In this document: positions 1 to 7,211 of the stretch, in pieces
How positions within the stretch are numbered: the first letter of the stretch is position 1
Layout of the letters: each line of letters opens with the position of its first letter
Program-made: the position numbers and the translations under genes
NCBI GenBank assembly: GCA_905213325.1
Contig: CAJMHW010000033.1
Location: 1-19,158 of the forward strand
DNA from: Collinsella aerofaciens
GTDB taxonomy: Bacteria; Actinomycetota; Coriobacteriia; Coriobacteriales; Coriobacteriaceae
Length of the DNA: 19,158 bases
Direction of reading: 5' to 3'
The notes under the pieces: model-generated
What the model saw: the letters and a program-made list of their open reading frames with translations, nothing else
What the model was told of the DNA's origin: nothing
The model's database searches: none

Positions 1-53
1 AGAGCGCTTGACTGGCAGTCAAGAGGTCAGGGGTTCGATCCCCCTCGTCTCCA
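1..53 (+). tRNA. tRNA-Ala(GGC), 5' end outside window
   Basis: The visible part folds as the 3' two thirds of a tRNA. The anticodon stem is CTTGA/TCAAG (7-11 and 19-23) around a 7-base loop with anticodon GGC at 14-16. The T arm is AGGGG-TTCGATC-CCCCT (29-45). The 3' acceptor strand is CGTCTCC (46-52) with discriminator A53. CCA is not encoded. The T at tRNA position 70 would allow the G3-U70 pair typical of alanine tRNA, but the partner base lies outside the window. Confidence 0.87.
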
Positions 54-69
54 CCCGAGCATTGAATGA

Positions 70-97
70 GGCTCCAACGCAAGTTGGGGCCTTTTTT
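70..97 (+). terminator. Rho-independent terminator after tRNA-Ala
   Basis: GGCTCCAAC (70-78) pairs with GTTGGGGCC (83-91), with one T-G wobble, across a GCAA tetraloop. Six T residues follow (92-97). It closes the upstream tRNA transcript, so the ABC-F gene 31 bases later needs its own promoter or readthrough. I see no convincing promoter in 98-128. Confidence 0.88.
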
Positions 98-128
98 CAT
101 ATAGGAACACAAGTTCAAAGGCGGCACC

Positions 129-2162
129 ATGATCCTCCTGGTCGACAAGATCGAAAAAAGCTTCGGCGCGCGCGTCCTCTTTAGTGGCGCGTCCTTCCAG
201 ATCAACCCCGGCGAGCGTTTTGCGCTCGTGGGACCCAACGGCGCCGGCAAAACCACCATGCTCAAGATCATCATGGGCATCGACAGCCCCGACGCCGGCC
301 AGATCCAGTACGCAAAGGGCTGCCAGGTAGGCTACCTAGAGCAGGAAACCAACCTGGAGCACAAGGACACCACCATCCTTGCCGAGGTCATGGCGGCCGC
401 CAAGGAAATTCGCCGCATGGGCGAGCGCGCCAACGAGCTGCAGGCCCAGATCACCGAGCTCTCCGAACAGGGGAAGGAAGTCGACGCGCTCCTCAACGAG
501 TACGGACAGGTCCAGGACCGCTTTGAGCACCTGGGCGGCTACGAGCTCGAGAGCAACGCCCGCAAGATCCTATCTGGCCTGGGCTTTAAGGTCACCGACT
601 TTGAGCGCCCGTGCTCCGAGTTCTCGGGCGGCTGGCAGATGCGCATCGCGCTCGCCAAGCTCTTCCTGCGCCACCCCGACCTGCTGCTGCTGGACGAGCC
701 CACTAACCACCTGGACCTCGAGAGCGTCCAGTGGCTACGCGGCTTTATCGCCAACTACGACGGCGCCGTACTCATCGTCAGCCACGACCGCGCCTTCATG
801 GACGCCTGCGTCGACCACGTGGCCGCGCTCGAGAACCGCCGCGTGACCACCTACACCGGCAACTACAGCAGCTACCTCAAGCAGCGCGAGGACAACCTGG
901 AGCAGATGCGCGCCAAGCGCGCCGCCCAGGAGCGCGACATCGCCCACATGCAGGTCTTCGTCGATAAGTTCCGCTACAAGCCCACCAAGGCCGCCCAGGC
1001 GCAGGAACGCATCCGCAAGATCGAGCAGATCAAAAAGGAGCTCGTCATCCTGCCCGAGGGCCACAAGCACATCGACTTTAAGTTCCCTGACCCGCCGCGC
1101 TCCGGCGACATGGTCGTGGGCCTGGAGGGCGTCTCCAAGTCCTACGGCAAAAAGCACATCTACAGCGACATCGACTTCAAGCTCTACCGCGGCGAGCATG
1201 TGGCGCTCGTCGGCCCCAACGGCGCCGGCAAGTCCACGCTCATGAAGATTCTCGCCGGCCTGGAGCCGCCCACCACCGGCACCCGCGATCTGGGCACCAA
1301 CGTCGGCATCGCCTATTATGCCCAGCACGCGCTCGAGGGCATGACCGAGTCCAATACCGTCCTGCAAGAGATCGACACCGTCACGCCCAAATGGACCGTG
1401 CCGCAGCAGCGCAGCCTGCTGGGCGCCTTCCTGTTTAGCGACAACGACTCCATCGAGAAGCAGGTCCGCGTCCTCTCCGGTGGCGAAAAGGCGCGGCTAG
1501 CGCTCGCCAAGATGCTCGTGGCCCCCGAGGCGCTCCTGTGCCTGGACGAGCCCACTAACCACCTGGACATCGACTCGGTGGACATGCTCGAGAATGCCCT
1601 GCAAAACTTCCCTGGTACCATCGTGCTGATCAGCCACGACGAGCACCTGGTACGCGCCGTTGCCAACCGCGTGATCGACATACGCGATGGCAAGGTCACG
1701 GTCTACGACGGCGACTACGACTACTACCTCTACAAGCGCGAAGACCTCGCAGCCCGCGCCGCCGCCGAGGCGGCAGGGGAGAGTGCACCGGCCGCGACCA
1801 AGTCCGCTAAGGTCACCGCGGCCCAGCCCGACGCCCCCGCCACCGCTTCCAAGCCGGCCGAGGGCAAAAAGACCAAGGAGCAAAAGCGCGCTGAGGCACA
1901 GGCCCGTGCCGCGCTCAACAAAAAGCTCAAGGGCGTGCGCAACCAGCTCAAGAAGATCGAGACGGAGCTCGATAAAAAGCGCGCCCGCTATGACGAGCTT
2001 ATGGAATTGATGGCAAGCGAAGAGCTTTATGCCGATCAAGACAAGTTCAACGCCGCGCTGGGGGAATATAACGGCCTAAAGCAAGAGCTGCCCAAGCTCG
2101 AGGACGAATGGCTGGAGCTTTCCACCCAGATCGAAGAGGAGACCGCGCGTGAACTCTCGTAA
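129..2162 (+). CDS. ABC-F family ATP-binding protein with C-terminal coiled coil (Uup/YdiF/YheS-like)
   Basis: This is a soluble tandem-ABC ATPase of the ABC-F type. Members act on the ribosome, for example in relieving stalled translation, rather than in transport. The first nucleotide-binding domain has Walker A GPNGAGKTT (residues 35-43), signature SGG (166-168) and Walker B LLLLDEPTNHLD (185-196). The second has GPNGAGKST (362-370), SGG (450-452) and LDEPTNHLD around 472-480. A charged linker with a coiled-coil character lies between them, as in the ABC-F interdomain arm. There are no membrane segments. After an Ala/Pro-rich linker (about 550-580) the last 90 or so residues form a Lys/Glu-rich coiled coil, as in Uup and YdiF. 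Length (677 aa) suits the long subgroup. The exact subfamily, and whether it has an antibiotic-protection role, cannot be told from motifs. It is the first gene of the + strand run. Confidence 0.93.
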   Translation: MILLVDKIEKSFGARVLFSGASFQINPGERFALVGPNGAGKTTMLKIIMGIDSPDAGQIQYAKGCQVGYLEQETNLEHKDTTILAEVMAAAKEIRRMGERANELQAQITELSEQGKEVDALLNEYGQVQDRFEHLGGYELESNARKILSGLGFKVTDFERPCSEFSGGWQMRIALAKLFLRHPDLLLLDEPTNHLDLESVQWLRGFIANYDGAVLIVSHDRAFMDACVDHVAALENRRVTTYTGNYSSYLKQREDNLEQMRAKRAAQERDIAHMQVFVDKFRYKPTKAAQAQERIRKIEQIKKELVILPEGHKHIDFKFPDPPRSGDMVVGLEGVSKSYGKKHIYSDIDFKLYRGEHVALVGPNGAGKSTLMKILAGLEPPTTGTRDLGTNVGIAYYAQHALEGMTESNTVLQEIDTVTPKWTVPQQRSLLGAFLFSDNDSIEKQVRVLSGGEKARLALAKMLVAPEALLCLDEPTNHLDIDSVDMLENALQNFPGTIVLISHDEHLVRAVANRVIDIRDGKVTVYDGDYDYYLYKREDLAARAAAEAAGESAPAATKSAKVTAAQPDAPATASKPAEGKKTKEQKRAEAQARAALNKKLKGVRNQLKKIETELDKKRARYDELMELMASEELYADQDKFNAALGEYNGLKQELPKLEDEWLELSTQIEEETARELS

Positions 2163-2445
2163 GGCCACCGCCGTGGCGATGAGCATCATCGCCATCGCCT
2201 GTCGCATCTGCGGCATCTTTATGAGCGCGATGACCGTGCTGCTGTGTTTTAGCGGCCTCACCGCCAAGCTGCAGATCGTGGGCTTTGTCGTTGAGCTTTC
2301 ACGCGCACTGCCGAGCGCCATTGCAGGCTACGGCGTCATCACCTCGCCCTTTGGCGGCGTGTTCCGCCTGGATTACGCCATCGTCGCCGTCATTCTGTTT
2401 GTGGCCGACTACCTGCTCACGCGCGCCTCGCGCCGCGTCCGCTAG
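2149..2445 (+). CDS. Small membrane protein of unknown function
   Basis: I do not recognise this 98-residue protein. It starts with GTG, preceded by GAGGAG at 2135-2140, and overlaps the end of the ABC-F gene by 14 bases, so it is probably translated from the same mRNA. A basic N-terminus (NSRK) leads into a strongly hydrophobic segment at about residues 9-35. A second clear one lies near 74-92 and is followed by the basic tail TRASRRVR, which suggests both termini are cytoplasmic. The middle part is less hydrophobic, rich in Gly and Ser. No Cys-pair, protease or transporter motif is visible. It sits directly before a membrane protease, so a joint envelope role is possible but is only inference. 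Confidence 0.7.
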   Translation: MNSRKATAVAMSIIAIACRICGIFMSAMTVLLCFSGLTAKLQIVGFVVELSRALPSAIAGYGVITSPFGGVFRLDYAIVAVILFVADYLLTRASRRVR

Positions 2446-2454
2446 GGGAGCGCC

Positions 2455-3138
2455 ATGTCCAGCAGCTACTTCATGAACCTGCTCGCCAGCGCGGTCGCCG
2501 TCATCGTTGGCATCGTTATCCACGAGAGCGCGCACGCTGCCGCGGCCTGGGCGCTCGGCGACAAAACGGCGCGTTCGCGCGGCCGTGTCTCGCTCAACCC
2601 GCTCAACCATATCGACCCATTCGGTACCATTCTCCTGCCGCTGCTTATGCTTGCCGCCGGCGGCCCGGTGTTCGCCTTCGCCAAGCCCGTACCCGTCTAC
2701 CTCAACAACCTCAAGCATCCCAAGCGCGACGAGGTCCTGGTGAGCGTAGCAGGCCCCGCATCGAACATCGCACTCGCGTGTCTTGCCGCGGTCCTCATGC
2801 GCGCAACGTACGGCAGCCTCTACACCAGCATGTCCTTTGCCCTGGCGTCACAGATTATGAACTTCGGCGCCACGTTTATCGTGGTCAACTTATCACTCGC
2901 GTTCTTCAACCTCATCCCGATTCCGCCGCTCGATGGCTCGTCGATCATTGTGCCGTTCCTTAAAGGCAAGGCTCTCAACAACTATTATCGTCTGCAGCAA
3001 TACGCTATGCCCATCCTCATCCTAGTGCTGTACCTGCTGCCCATGTGGACCGGCATCGACGTGATCGGCCGCTATTTCGACGTTACCGTGTATCCGCTGG
3101 CTGAGCAGCTGCTCACCTTCGCAATCGCCGGCATCTAG
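2455..3138 (+). CDS. Site-2 protease family (M50) membrane zinc metalloprotease
   Basis: This is a polytopic membrane protein of 227 aa with the two hallmarks of M50 intramembrane proteases. HESAH (HExxH) is at residues 23-27 inside the first hydrophobic segment, giving two zinc-ligand histidines and the catalytic Glu24. The later motif NLIPIPPLDG (152-161) supplies the third ligand, Asp160. About five or six hydrophobic stretches are present. There is no PDZ domain, so it belongs with the short group-III-like family common in Gram-positives and archaea, not with RseP. A GGGGAG Shine-Dalgarno lies just before the ATG, nine bases after the small membrane protein. The substrate is unknown. The neighbouring scpA in many Gram-positives also follows an M50 gene, which supports the call. 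Confidence 0.9.
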   Translation: MSSSYFMNLLASAVAVIVGIVIHESAHAAAAWALGDKTARSRGRVSLNPLNHIDPFGTILLPLLMLAAGGPVFAFAKPVPVYLNNLKHPKRDEVLVSVAGPASNIALACLAAVLMRATYGSLYTSMSFALASQIMNFGATFIVVNLSLAFFNLIPIPPLDGSSIIVPFLKGKALNNYYRLQQYAMPILILVLYLLPMWTGIDVIGRYFDVTVYPLAEQLLTFAIAGI

Positions 3139-3153
3139 GGTAAACTTACAGGT

Positions 3154-3173
3154 CGACCGTGCAAAACGGTCGC
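3154..3173 (+). other. Small hairpin in the scpA leader
   Basis: CGACCGT (3154-3160) and ACGGTCG (3166-3172) form a perfect 7-bp stem with a GCAAA loop, in the 84-base gap between the M50 protease gene and scpA. There is no T tract after it, so it is not a standard terminator. It could be an RNA processing or stability element. Confidence 0.4.
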
Positions 3174-3222
3174 AACATGCACCCAAACCGCGCCGCGAAG
3201 GCGCCGTCAAAGGAGGTCGAAG

Positions 3223-4035
3223 ATGTCGTATCGCGTGTCGACGCAGGTCTACAGCGGACCGTTCGACCTGCTGCTGCAGCTGGTAACCCGCCAAAAAGTA
3301 GATATCGGCGCTATCTCGATCAGCGAGGTGGCCGAGCAGTACCTTGCCGAGGCCGAACGCATCGAGGCGCTGGACCTGGACGTGGCAAGCGACTTCTTGC
3401 TGGTCGCGGCAACCCTTTTGGACATCAAGGCTGCCTCTCTGGTGCCGCAGGAGGCCCCACGCAAAGCCGATGAAGACGATGACGAGTTCGACGAAGACCT
3501 CGAGGAACTCAGCGCGCTCGACGGCGACGCCTTGCGCGAGGTCCTGATCCAGCGTCTGATTGCCTACAAGCAGTTTAAGGGCGCGGCTGCGGCCCTCGGT
3601 GCCCGCATGCAGGCCGAAAGCCGCATGCACCCGCGTGTAGCCGGCCCCGACCCCGAGTTCTTGGGCCTTATGCCCGACTACCTTGCCGGCATCACGCTGC
3701 GCGGTCTCGCCGTCATCTGTGCCGACCTGGACGGCAAGCGCCAGACCTTCCTGCTGGAGGCCGAGCATGTGGCGCCGCATCGCGTGCCGCTCGACCTGAC
3801 CGTGGCCTCAGTCGACCGCTTTACCATGACGCACCAAACCTGCACCTTCCGCGAGCTACTGGACGGCGACGCTACCACCGAGCAGCTCGTCGTCACCTTC
3901 CTGGCCATGCTTGAGCTTGCCAAGCGCGGCTCGCTCACGCTGAGCCAGGACGAGATCTTCGGAACCATCAGCATCAACCGAGTCGAGGGGGCCGAGGCCT
4001 ACGTGCCCGGCGAGGGCCCCGAGCTCACCGAATAG
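3223..4035 (+). CDS. scpA: Segregation and condensation protein A (ScpA)
   Basis: ScpA is the kleisin subunit that bridges the SMC ATPase heads and works with ScpB in chromosome condensation and segregation. The N-terminus carries the typical FDLLLQLVTRQKVDIGAISI block (residues 11-30) followed by SEVAEQYL, which binds the SMC neck. Residues about 77-100 are very acidic, a linker usual in kleisins. The C-terminal winged-helix part contains VTFLAMLELAKRGSLTLSQD, the SMC-cap-binding region. Length (270 aa) is normal. The start is fixed by AAAGGAGG about 8 bases before the ATG. scpB follows 11 bases after the stop, the standard scpAB arrangement. Confidence 0.95.
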   Translation: MSYRVSTQVYSGPFDLLLQLVTRQKVDIGAISISEVAEQYLAEAERIEALDLDVASDFLLVAATLLDIKAASLVPQEAPRKADEDDDEFDEDLEELSALDGDALREVLIQRLIAYKQFKGAAAALGARMQAESRMHPRVAGPDPEFLGLMPDYLAGITLRGLAVICADLDGKRQTFLLEAEHVAPHRVPLDLTVASVDRFTMTHQTCTFRELLDGDATTEQLVVTFLAMLELAKRGSLTLSQDEIFGTISINRVEGAEAYVPGEGPELTE

Positions 4036-4046
4036 GAGCCGCAACC

Positions 4047-4775
4047 ATGTCAACCCTTTCCACGCTGGAGGCAAACAGCCTCAAAGGCGCCCTCGAGGCG
4101 CTGCTGCTGGTGTCGAGCGACCCGGTGAGTGCGCCCGCGCTGGCCGGCGCACTGGATATCGCCCCCGGCGAGTGCGCATCGCTGCTCGCCGAGCTCAAGG
4201 TTGAGTACGAGGAGGCCAACCGCGGCTTTCAGCTGCGCGAGGTCGCCGGCGGCTGGCGCCTGTTCACGCACCCCGCTTACCACGACGTGGTCGAGGCCTA
4301 CGTGCTGAGCTGGGACACGCAAAAACTGTCGCAGGCAGCGCTCGAGACCCTGGCCGTCATCGCCTACCACCAGCCCGTCACGCGCGAGGTGGTCAAGGGC
4401 ATCCGCGGCGTCAATTCCGACGGCGTCATTGCGTCGCTCGTGGACAAGGGTCTGGTGCGCGAGCTCGGCCGCGATCCTCAGCGCGGTCAAGCCATCATCT
4501 ACGGCACGACCAACGCCTTCTTGGAAAAGTTCGGTCTGCGCTCCACCCGCGACCTGCCCGATCTGGAGCAGTTTGCCCCCGACGAGCAGTCGCGCCAGTT
4601 TATCCGTGAGCGCCTGAGCGGCCGCAGCATTCAGTCTACGCTCGAAGAGCAGGCCGAGGACCTAGACGAAGAGCGCGAACTGCTCGATACCGATGTTGAA
4701 GATGTTGAGGCAGCCAAGGACTTGGAGACCCTGGTCGTCGACGAGACCTCGGAGGATTTGCATGACGAGGACTAA
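4047..4775 (+). CDS. scpB: Segregation and condensation protein B (ScpB)
   Basis: ScpB is the dimeric tandem winged-helix protein that binds the ScpA linker in the SMC-ScpAB complex. The family pattern is clear: EALLLVSSDPVSAPALAGAL near the start, then LRE-VAGGWRLFTHP, and the second winged helix with LSQAALETLAVIAYHQPVTR and the I-RGVNSDGVIASLVDKGLV block. YGTTNAFLEKFGL closes the core at about residue 150-165. The remaining 70 or so residues are strongly acidic and probably disordered, a longer tail than in Bacillus. TAGGAG lies before the ATG. The 3' end overlaps the proposed start of the pseudouridine synthase gene by 14 bases. Confidence 0.95.
   Translation: MSTLSTLEANSLKGALEALLLVSSDPVSAPALAGALDIAPGECASLLAELKVEYEEANRGFQLREVAGGWRLFTHPAYHDVVEAYVLSWDTQKLSQAALETLAVIAYHQPVTREVVKGIRGVNSDGVIASLVDKGLVRELGRDPQRGQAIIYGTTNAFLEKFGLRSTRDLPDLEQFAPDEQSRQFIRERLSGRSIQSTLEEQAEDLDEERELLDTDVEDVEAAKDLETLVVDETSEDLHDED
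4751..4755 (+). promoter_or_regulatory. Ribosome binding site that sets the rluB-like start
   Basis: GGAGG sits six bases before the ATG at 4762, inside the end of scpB. A second candidate, GGGGGAG at 4782-4788, lies nine bases before the in-frame ATG at 4798. Either start leaves the S4 domain intact. I favour 4762 because the spacing is best and it gives translational coupling. Confidence 0.5.
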
Positions 4776-5724
4776 CGAAGTGGGGGAGACGCGCGCCATG
4801 GGCAACGCAGTACCCGCAACCGACGCCCAGACCGTCTATCCGCACACCATGCGCCTGCAGCGCTTTTTGGCGCGCGCGGGCGTGGCGAGCCGCCGCGGGT
4901 CGGAGGACCTGATGACCGCCGGCCGCGTGACGGTTAACGGCGAGGTCGCGACCGAGCTGGGCACCAAGGTCGATGTCGACCGCGATCACATCGAGGTCAA
5001 CGGCATGCCCGTCAAGCTCAACCAGGGTGCCGTGTACTTGATGCTCTACAAGCCGACCGGCTACCTCACCACCATGAGCGACCCGCAGGAGCGCCCTTGC
5101 GTGGCCGACCTGGTCCCCCGCGACCGCTTTCCGGGACTTTTCCCGGTGGGCCGCCTGGACCGCGACACCACGGGCCTTTTGCTCTTTACCACCGACGGCG
5201 ACCTATCGCAGGACCTGCTGCACCCCAGCAAGCATGTCTACAAGACCTACCAGGCACTCGTGGACGGACAGCTGACCGACCGCGATCTAGAACCGCTCCG
5301 CCGTGGCATCGAGCTCGACGACGGCCTATGCCAGCCGGCAATCTGCCGTGTCATCAACGCGCGCGAGGCAGAGGCCGTGGCTCCCCAGGGCGTCAAGCCC
5401 GGTACCACCGCCGTGGAGGTCATCATCCGCGAGGGCCGCAAGAACCAGGTCAAGCGCATGCTGAGCAAGATCCACCACCCGGTGATTCGCCTACATCGCT
5501 GTAACTTTGCCGGCCTGGAGCTCAAGGACGTGGCCAAGGGCTCGTGGCGCGAGCTCACCGACCGCGAGGTGCAGATTCTCAAGGACGGCGGTATCCCGCC
5601 CAAGCAGGCCAGCTCCAAACGCGGCACCGCGCCGGCGACTAACACCGCCAGCCGCACGCGTCACCACGGCAGCCACGGCTCCGCACCCAAGCGCAACACC
5701 TACCGCGAGCGCTACACGGGCTAG
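4762..5724 (+). CDS. 16S/23S rRNA pseudouridine synthase, RluB/RsuA family
   Basis: The enzyme isomerises a uridine in rRNA to pseudouridine. Residues about 30-85 are an S4 RNA-binding domain (MRLQRFLARAGVASRR followed by the TVNGEVATELGTKV strand). The catalytic core has the family motif GRLDRDTTGLLLFTTDGDL, with catalytic Asp133, and then LHPSKHVYKTY. EGRKNQVKRML and the following HHPVIRLHR block are typical of RluB/E/F. RluB (23S rRNA) is the likeliest member, because the scpA-scpB-rluB order is usual in Gram-positives, but RsuA/RluE cannot be excluded by motif. The last 40 or so residues are a basic, Ser/Thr/Arg/His-rich tail, probably disordered and RNA-binding. The start at 4762 is chosen by its GGAGG. 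ATG 4798 is the alternative (308 aa). Confidence 0.9.
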   Translation: MTRTNEVGETRAMGNAVPATDAQTVYPHTMRLQRFLARAGVASRRGSEDLMTAGRVTVNGEVATELGTKVDVDRDHIEVNGMPVKLNQGAVYLMLYKPTGYLTTMSDPQERPCVADLVPRDRFPGLFPVGRLDRDTTGLLLFTTDGDLSQDLLHPSKHVYKTYQALVDGQLTDRDLEPLRRGIELDDGLCQPAICRVINAREAEAVAPQGVKPGTTAVEVIIREGRKNQVKRMLSKIHHPVIRLHRCNFAGLELKDVAKGSWRELTDREVQILKDGGIPPKQASSKRGTAPATNTASRTRHHGSHGSAPKRNTYRERYTG

Positions 5725-5790
5725 GCAACCCGCCGCACCCCAACGCCCGCGAACCATACCAGCACGTCAACCACCGAAAGGAAGCATTAC

Positions 5791-6477
5791 ATGATCGTCG
5801 CCATCGACGGCCCCGCCGGTTCCGGCAAGTCCACCATCGCCAAGGAGATTGCCCGCCAGCTGGGCTTTAACAAGCTCGACACGGGCGCTATGTATCGCGC
5901 CGTCACCTTCGCCGCGCTCGACCGCGGCATCGACCTGGATAACGAGGCGGCCATCGACGCCCTCGCCGAGCAAATCGAAATCCGCTTTACCAATGGCACT
6001 GGCGAGGATACGCGCCTGACCATCGACGGTAAGGACGCCTCGGCCGCCATCCGCACCCCGCAGGTCGACGCCAACGTGTCCAAGGTCTCGGCCTACCCGG
6101 GCGTACGCGACGCCATGCTCATCCACCAGCGCCGCGCCGCCGAGGACCGCGACATCGTCGCCGAGGGTCGCGACATCGGCACCGTCGTCTTCCCCAACGC
6201 GCAGGTCAAGGTCTTTCTGACCGCCGACCCGCGCGAGCGCGCCCGTCGCCGCGTTCTGCAGCGCCACCAAAACGACGCCCAACCGCTCACCGAAGAGCAG
6301 CTCGAGGCCGAGGTCGACGAGACCCTCGACGCCCTCAAGCAGCGCGATAAGCTCGACAGCAGCCGCGAGGTCGCACCGCTCGTTCCCGCCGAGGACGCGG
6401 TGCACGTCGACTCCACCACCCACACCATCGACGAGGTCGTCTCGATAATCGAGGACCTCATCAACCAAAGGAGGTAG
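5791..6477 (+). CDS. cmk: Cytidylate kinase
   Basis: Cmk phosphorylates CMP and dCMP to the diphosphates using ATP, keeping up CTP for RNA and for CDP-diacylglycerol. The P loop GPAGSGKST is at residues 7-15. LDTGAMYRAVT follows, the nucleotide-monophosphate-binding stretch that is diagnostic for bacterial Cmk. VAEGRDIGTVVFPNAQVKVF and the lid region ADPRERARRR are also present. Length is 228 aa, as usual. AAAGGAAG lies eight or so bases before the ATG. The 66-base gap after the pseudouridine synthase gene holds no promoter or terminator that I can see. The plsC-like gene starts 3 bases after the stop. Confidence 0.96.
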   Translation: MIVAIDGPAGSGKSTIAKEIARQLGFNKLDTGAMYRAVTFAALDRGIDLDNEAAIDALAEQIEIRFTNGTGEDTRLTIDGKDASAAIRTPQVDANVSKVSAYPGVRDAMLIHQRRAAEDRDIVAEGRDIGTVVFPNAQVKVFLTADPRERARRRVLQRHQNDAQPLTEEQLEAEVDETLDALKQRDKLDSSREVAPLVPAEDAVHVDSTTHTIDEVVSIIEDLINQRR

Positions 6478-6480
6478 CCC

Positions 6481-7209
6481 ATGCGCCTGTTTAAGCAGAC
6501 GCCCGATGATTACTACAACGCCCCCTACGCCGAGTTCCCGGCGCTCATCCGCGGCACCGTCGTCGTTGTCATGGCCATCCTTTGGGCCTTCTCCAAGCTC
6601 ATGTGGCGTTGGAAGGTCGAGGACGCCGACCTGCTGTTTGAGCGCCAAGAAGGCCGCGGCAGCGTGGTCATCTGCAACCACACCTCGATGGCCGAGCTCT
6701 TGGCTGTGGAGACGGCGCTGTTTTTTGGGGGCCGCCGCATTCGCCCTATTTTTAAATCCGAGTTCGCCAAGAGCAAGATTGTGCGCTGGGCCTTTAGCCG
6801 CGTAGGCGGCATCCCCGTGGAGCGTGGTACTGCCGATATGAAGTGCTTACGCGCCGCTCAGCATGCGCTGCAGCGCGGCGAGGACGTCCTGATCTTCCCC
6901 GAGGGCACGCGCATCCGCTCGCGCGAGATCAAGCCCGAGGTCCACGGCGGTTTTGCGCTCATCGCTCAGATGGGCAAGGCACCTGTGAACCCGCTCGCCA
7001 TCTGCGGCTGGTCCGACATCACGCCCGCGGGCAAAAAGATCATGCGTCCCAAGAAGTGCTGGATCCGCGCCGGCAAGGCCGTCTCGCTTTCCGACGCACC
7101 GGCCGGGCTTAAGCGCACGGAGCGCCTAGAATGGTTTGAGTCCGAGGCCATGAACCGCGTCTACGCCATGCGAGACGAGCTGTGCGCCGAGCATCCGGGC
7201 AGGTTCTAG
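6481..7209 (+). CDS. 1-acyl-sn-glycerol-3-phosphate acyltransferase (PlsC-like)
   Basis: This membrane-bound acyltransferase should convert lysophosphatidic acid to phosphatidic acid. One N-terminal hydrophobic segment (about residues 23-40) anchors it. The acyltransferase fold shows ICNHTSMAE (64-72), FKSEFAKSKIVRWAFSRVGG (motif II) and FPEGTRIRSR (139-148, motif III). The catalytic box is unusual. The family pattern is NHxxxxD, but here His67 is followed by Glu72, not Asp. All other motifs are intact and the gene is full length (242 aa), so it is probably functional, perhaps with altered substrate use. AAAGGAGG overlaps the end of cmk, indicating tight coupling. PlsY and GpsA, which act before it in the pathway, are encoded a few kb downstream. 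Confidence 0.88.
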   Translation: MRLFKQTPDDYYNAPYAEFPALIRGTVVVVMAILWAFSKLMWRWKVEDADLLFERQEGRGSVVICNHTSMAELLAVETALFFGGRRIRPIFKSEFAKSKIVRWAFSRVGGIPVERGTADMKCLRAAQHALQRGEDVLIFPEGTRIRSREIKPEVHGGFALIAQMGKAPVNPLAICGWSDITPAGKKIMRPKKCWIRAGKAVSLSDAPAGLKRTERLEWFESEAMNRVYAMRDELCAEHPGRF

Positions 7210-7211
7210 CC

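Noticed and set aside
98..128. Promoter for the ABC-F gene
   Set aside because: CATATA at 98-103 resembles a -10 box, but no -35 at usable distance exists because the tRNA terminator occupies that place.
5767..6681. A 304-codon open frame on the - strand opposite cmk
   Set aside because: It spans the end of one real gene and the start of another, is low in complexity and rich in Gly, Val, Asp and Leu, and is explained by GC-rich antisense codons. Cmk is certain on the + strand.
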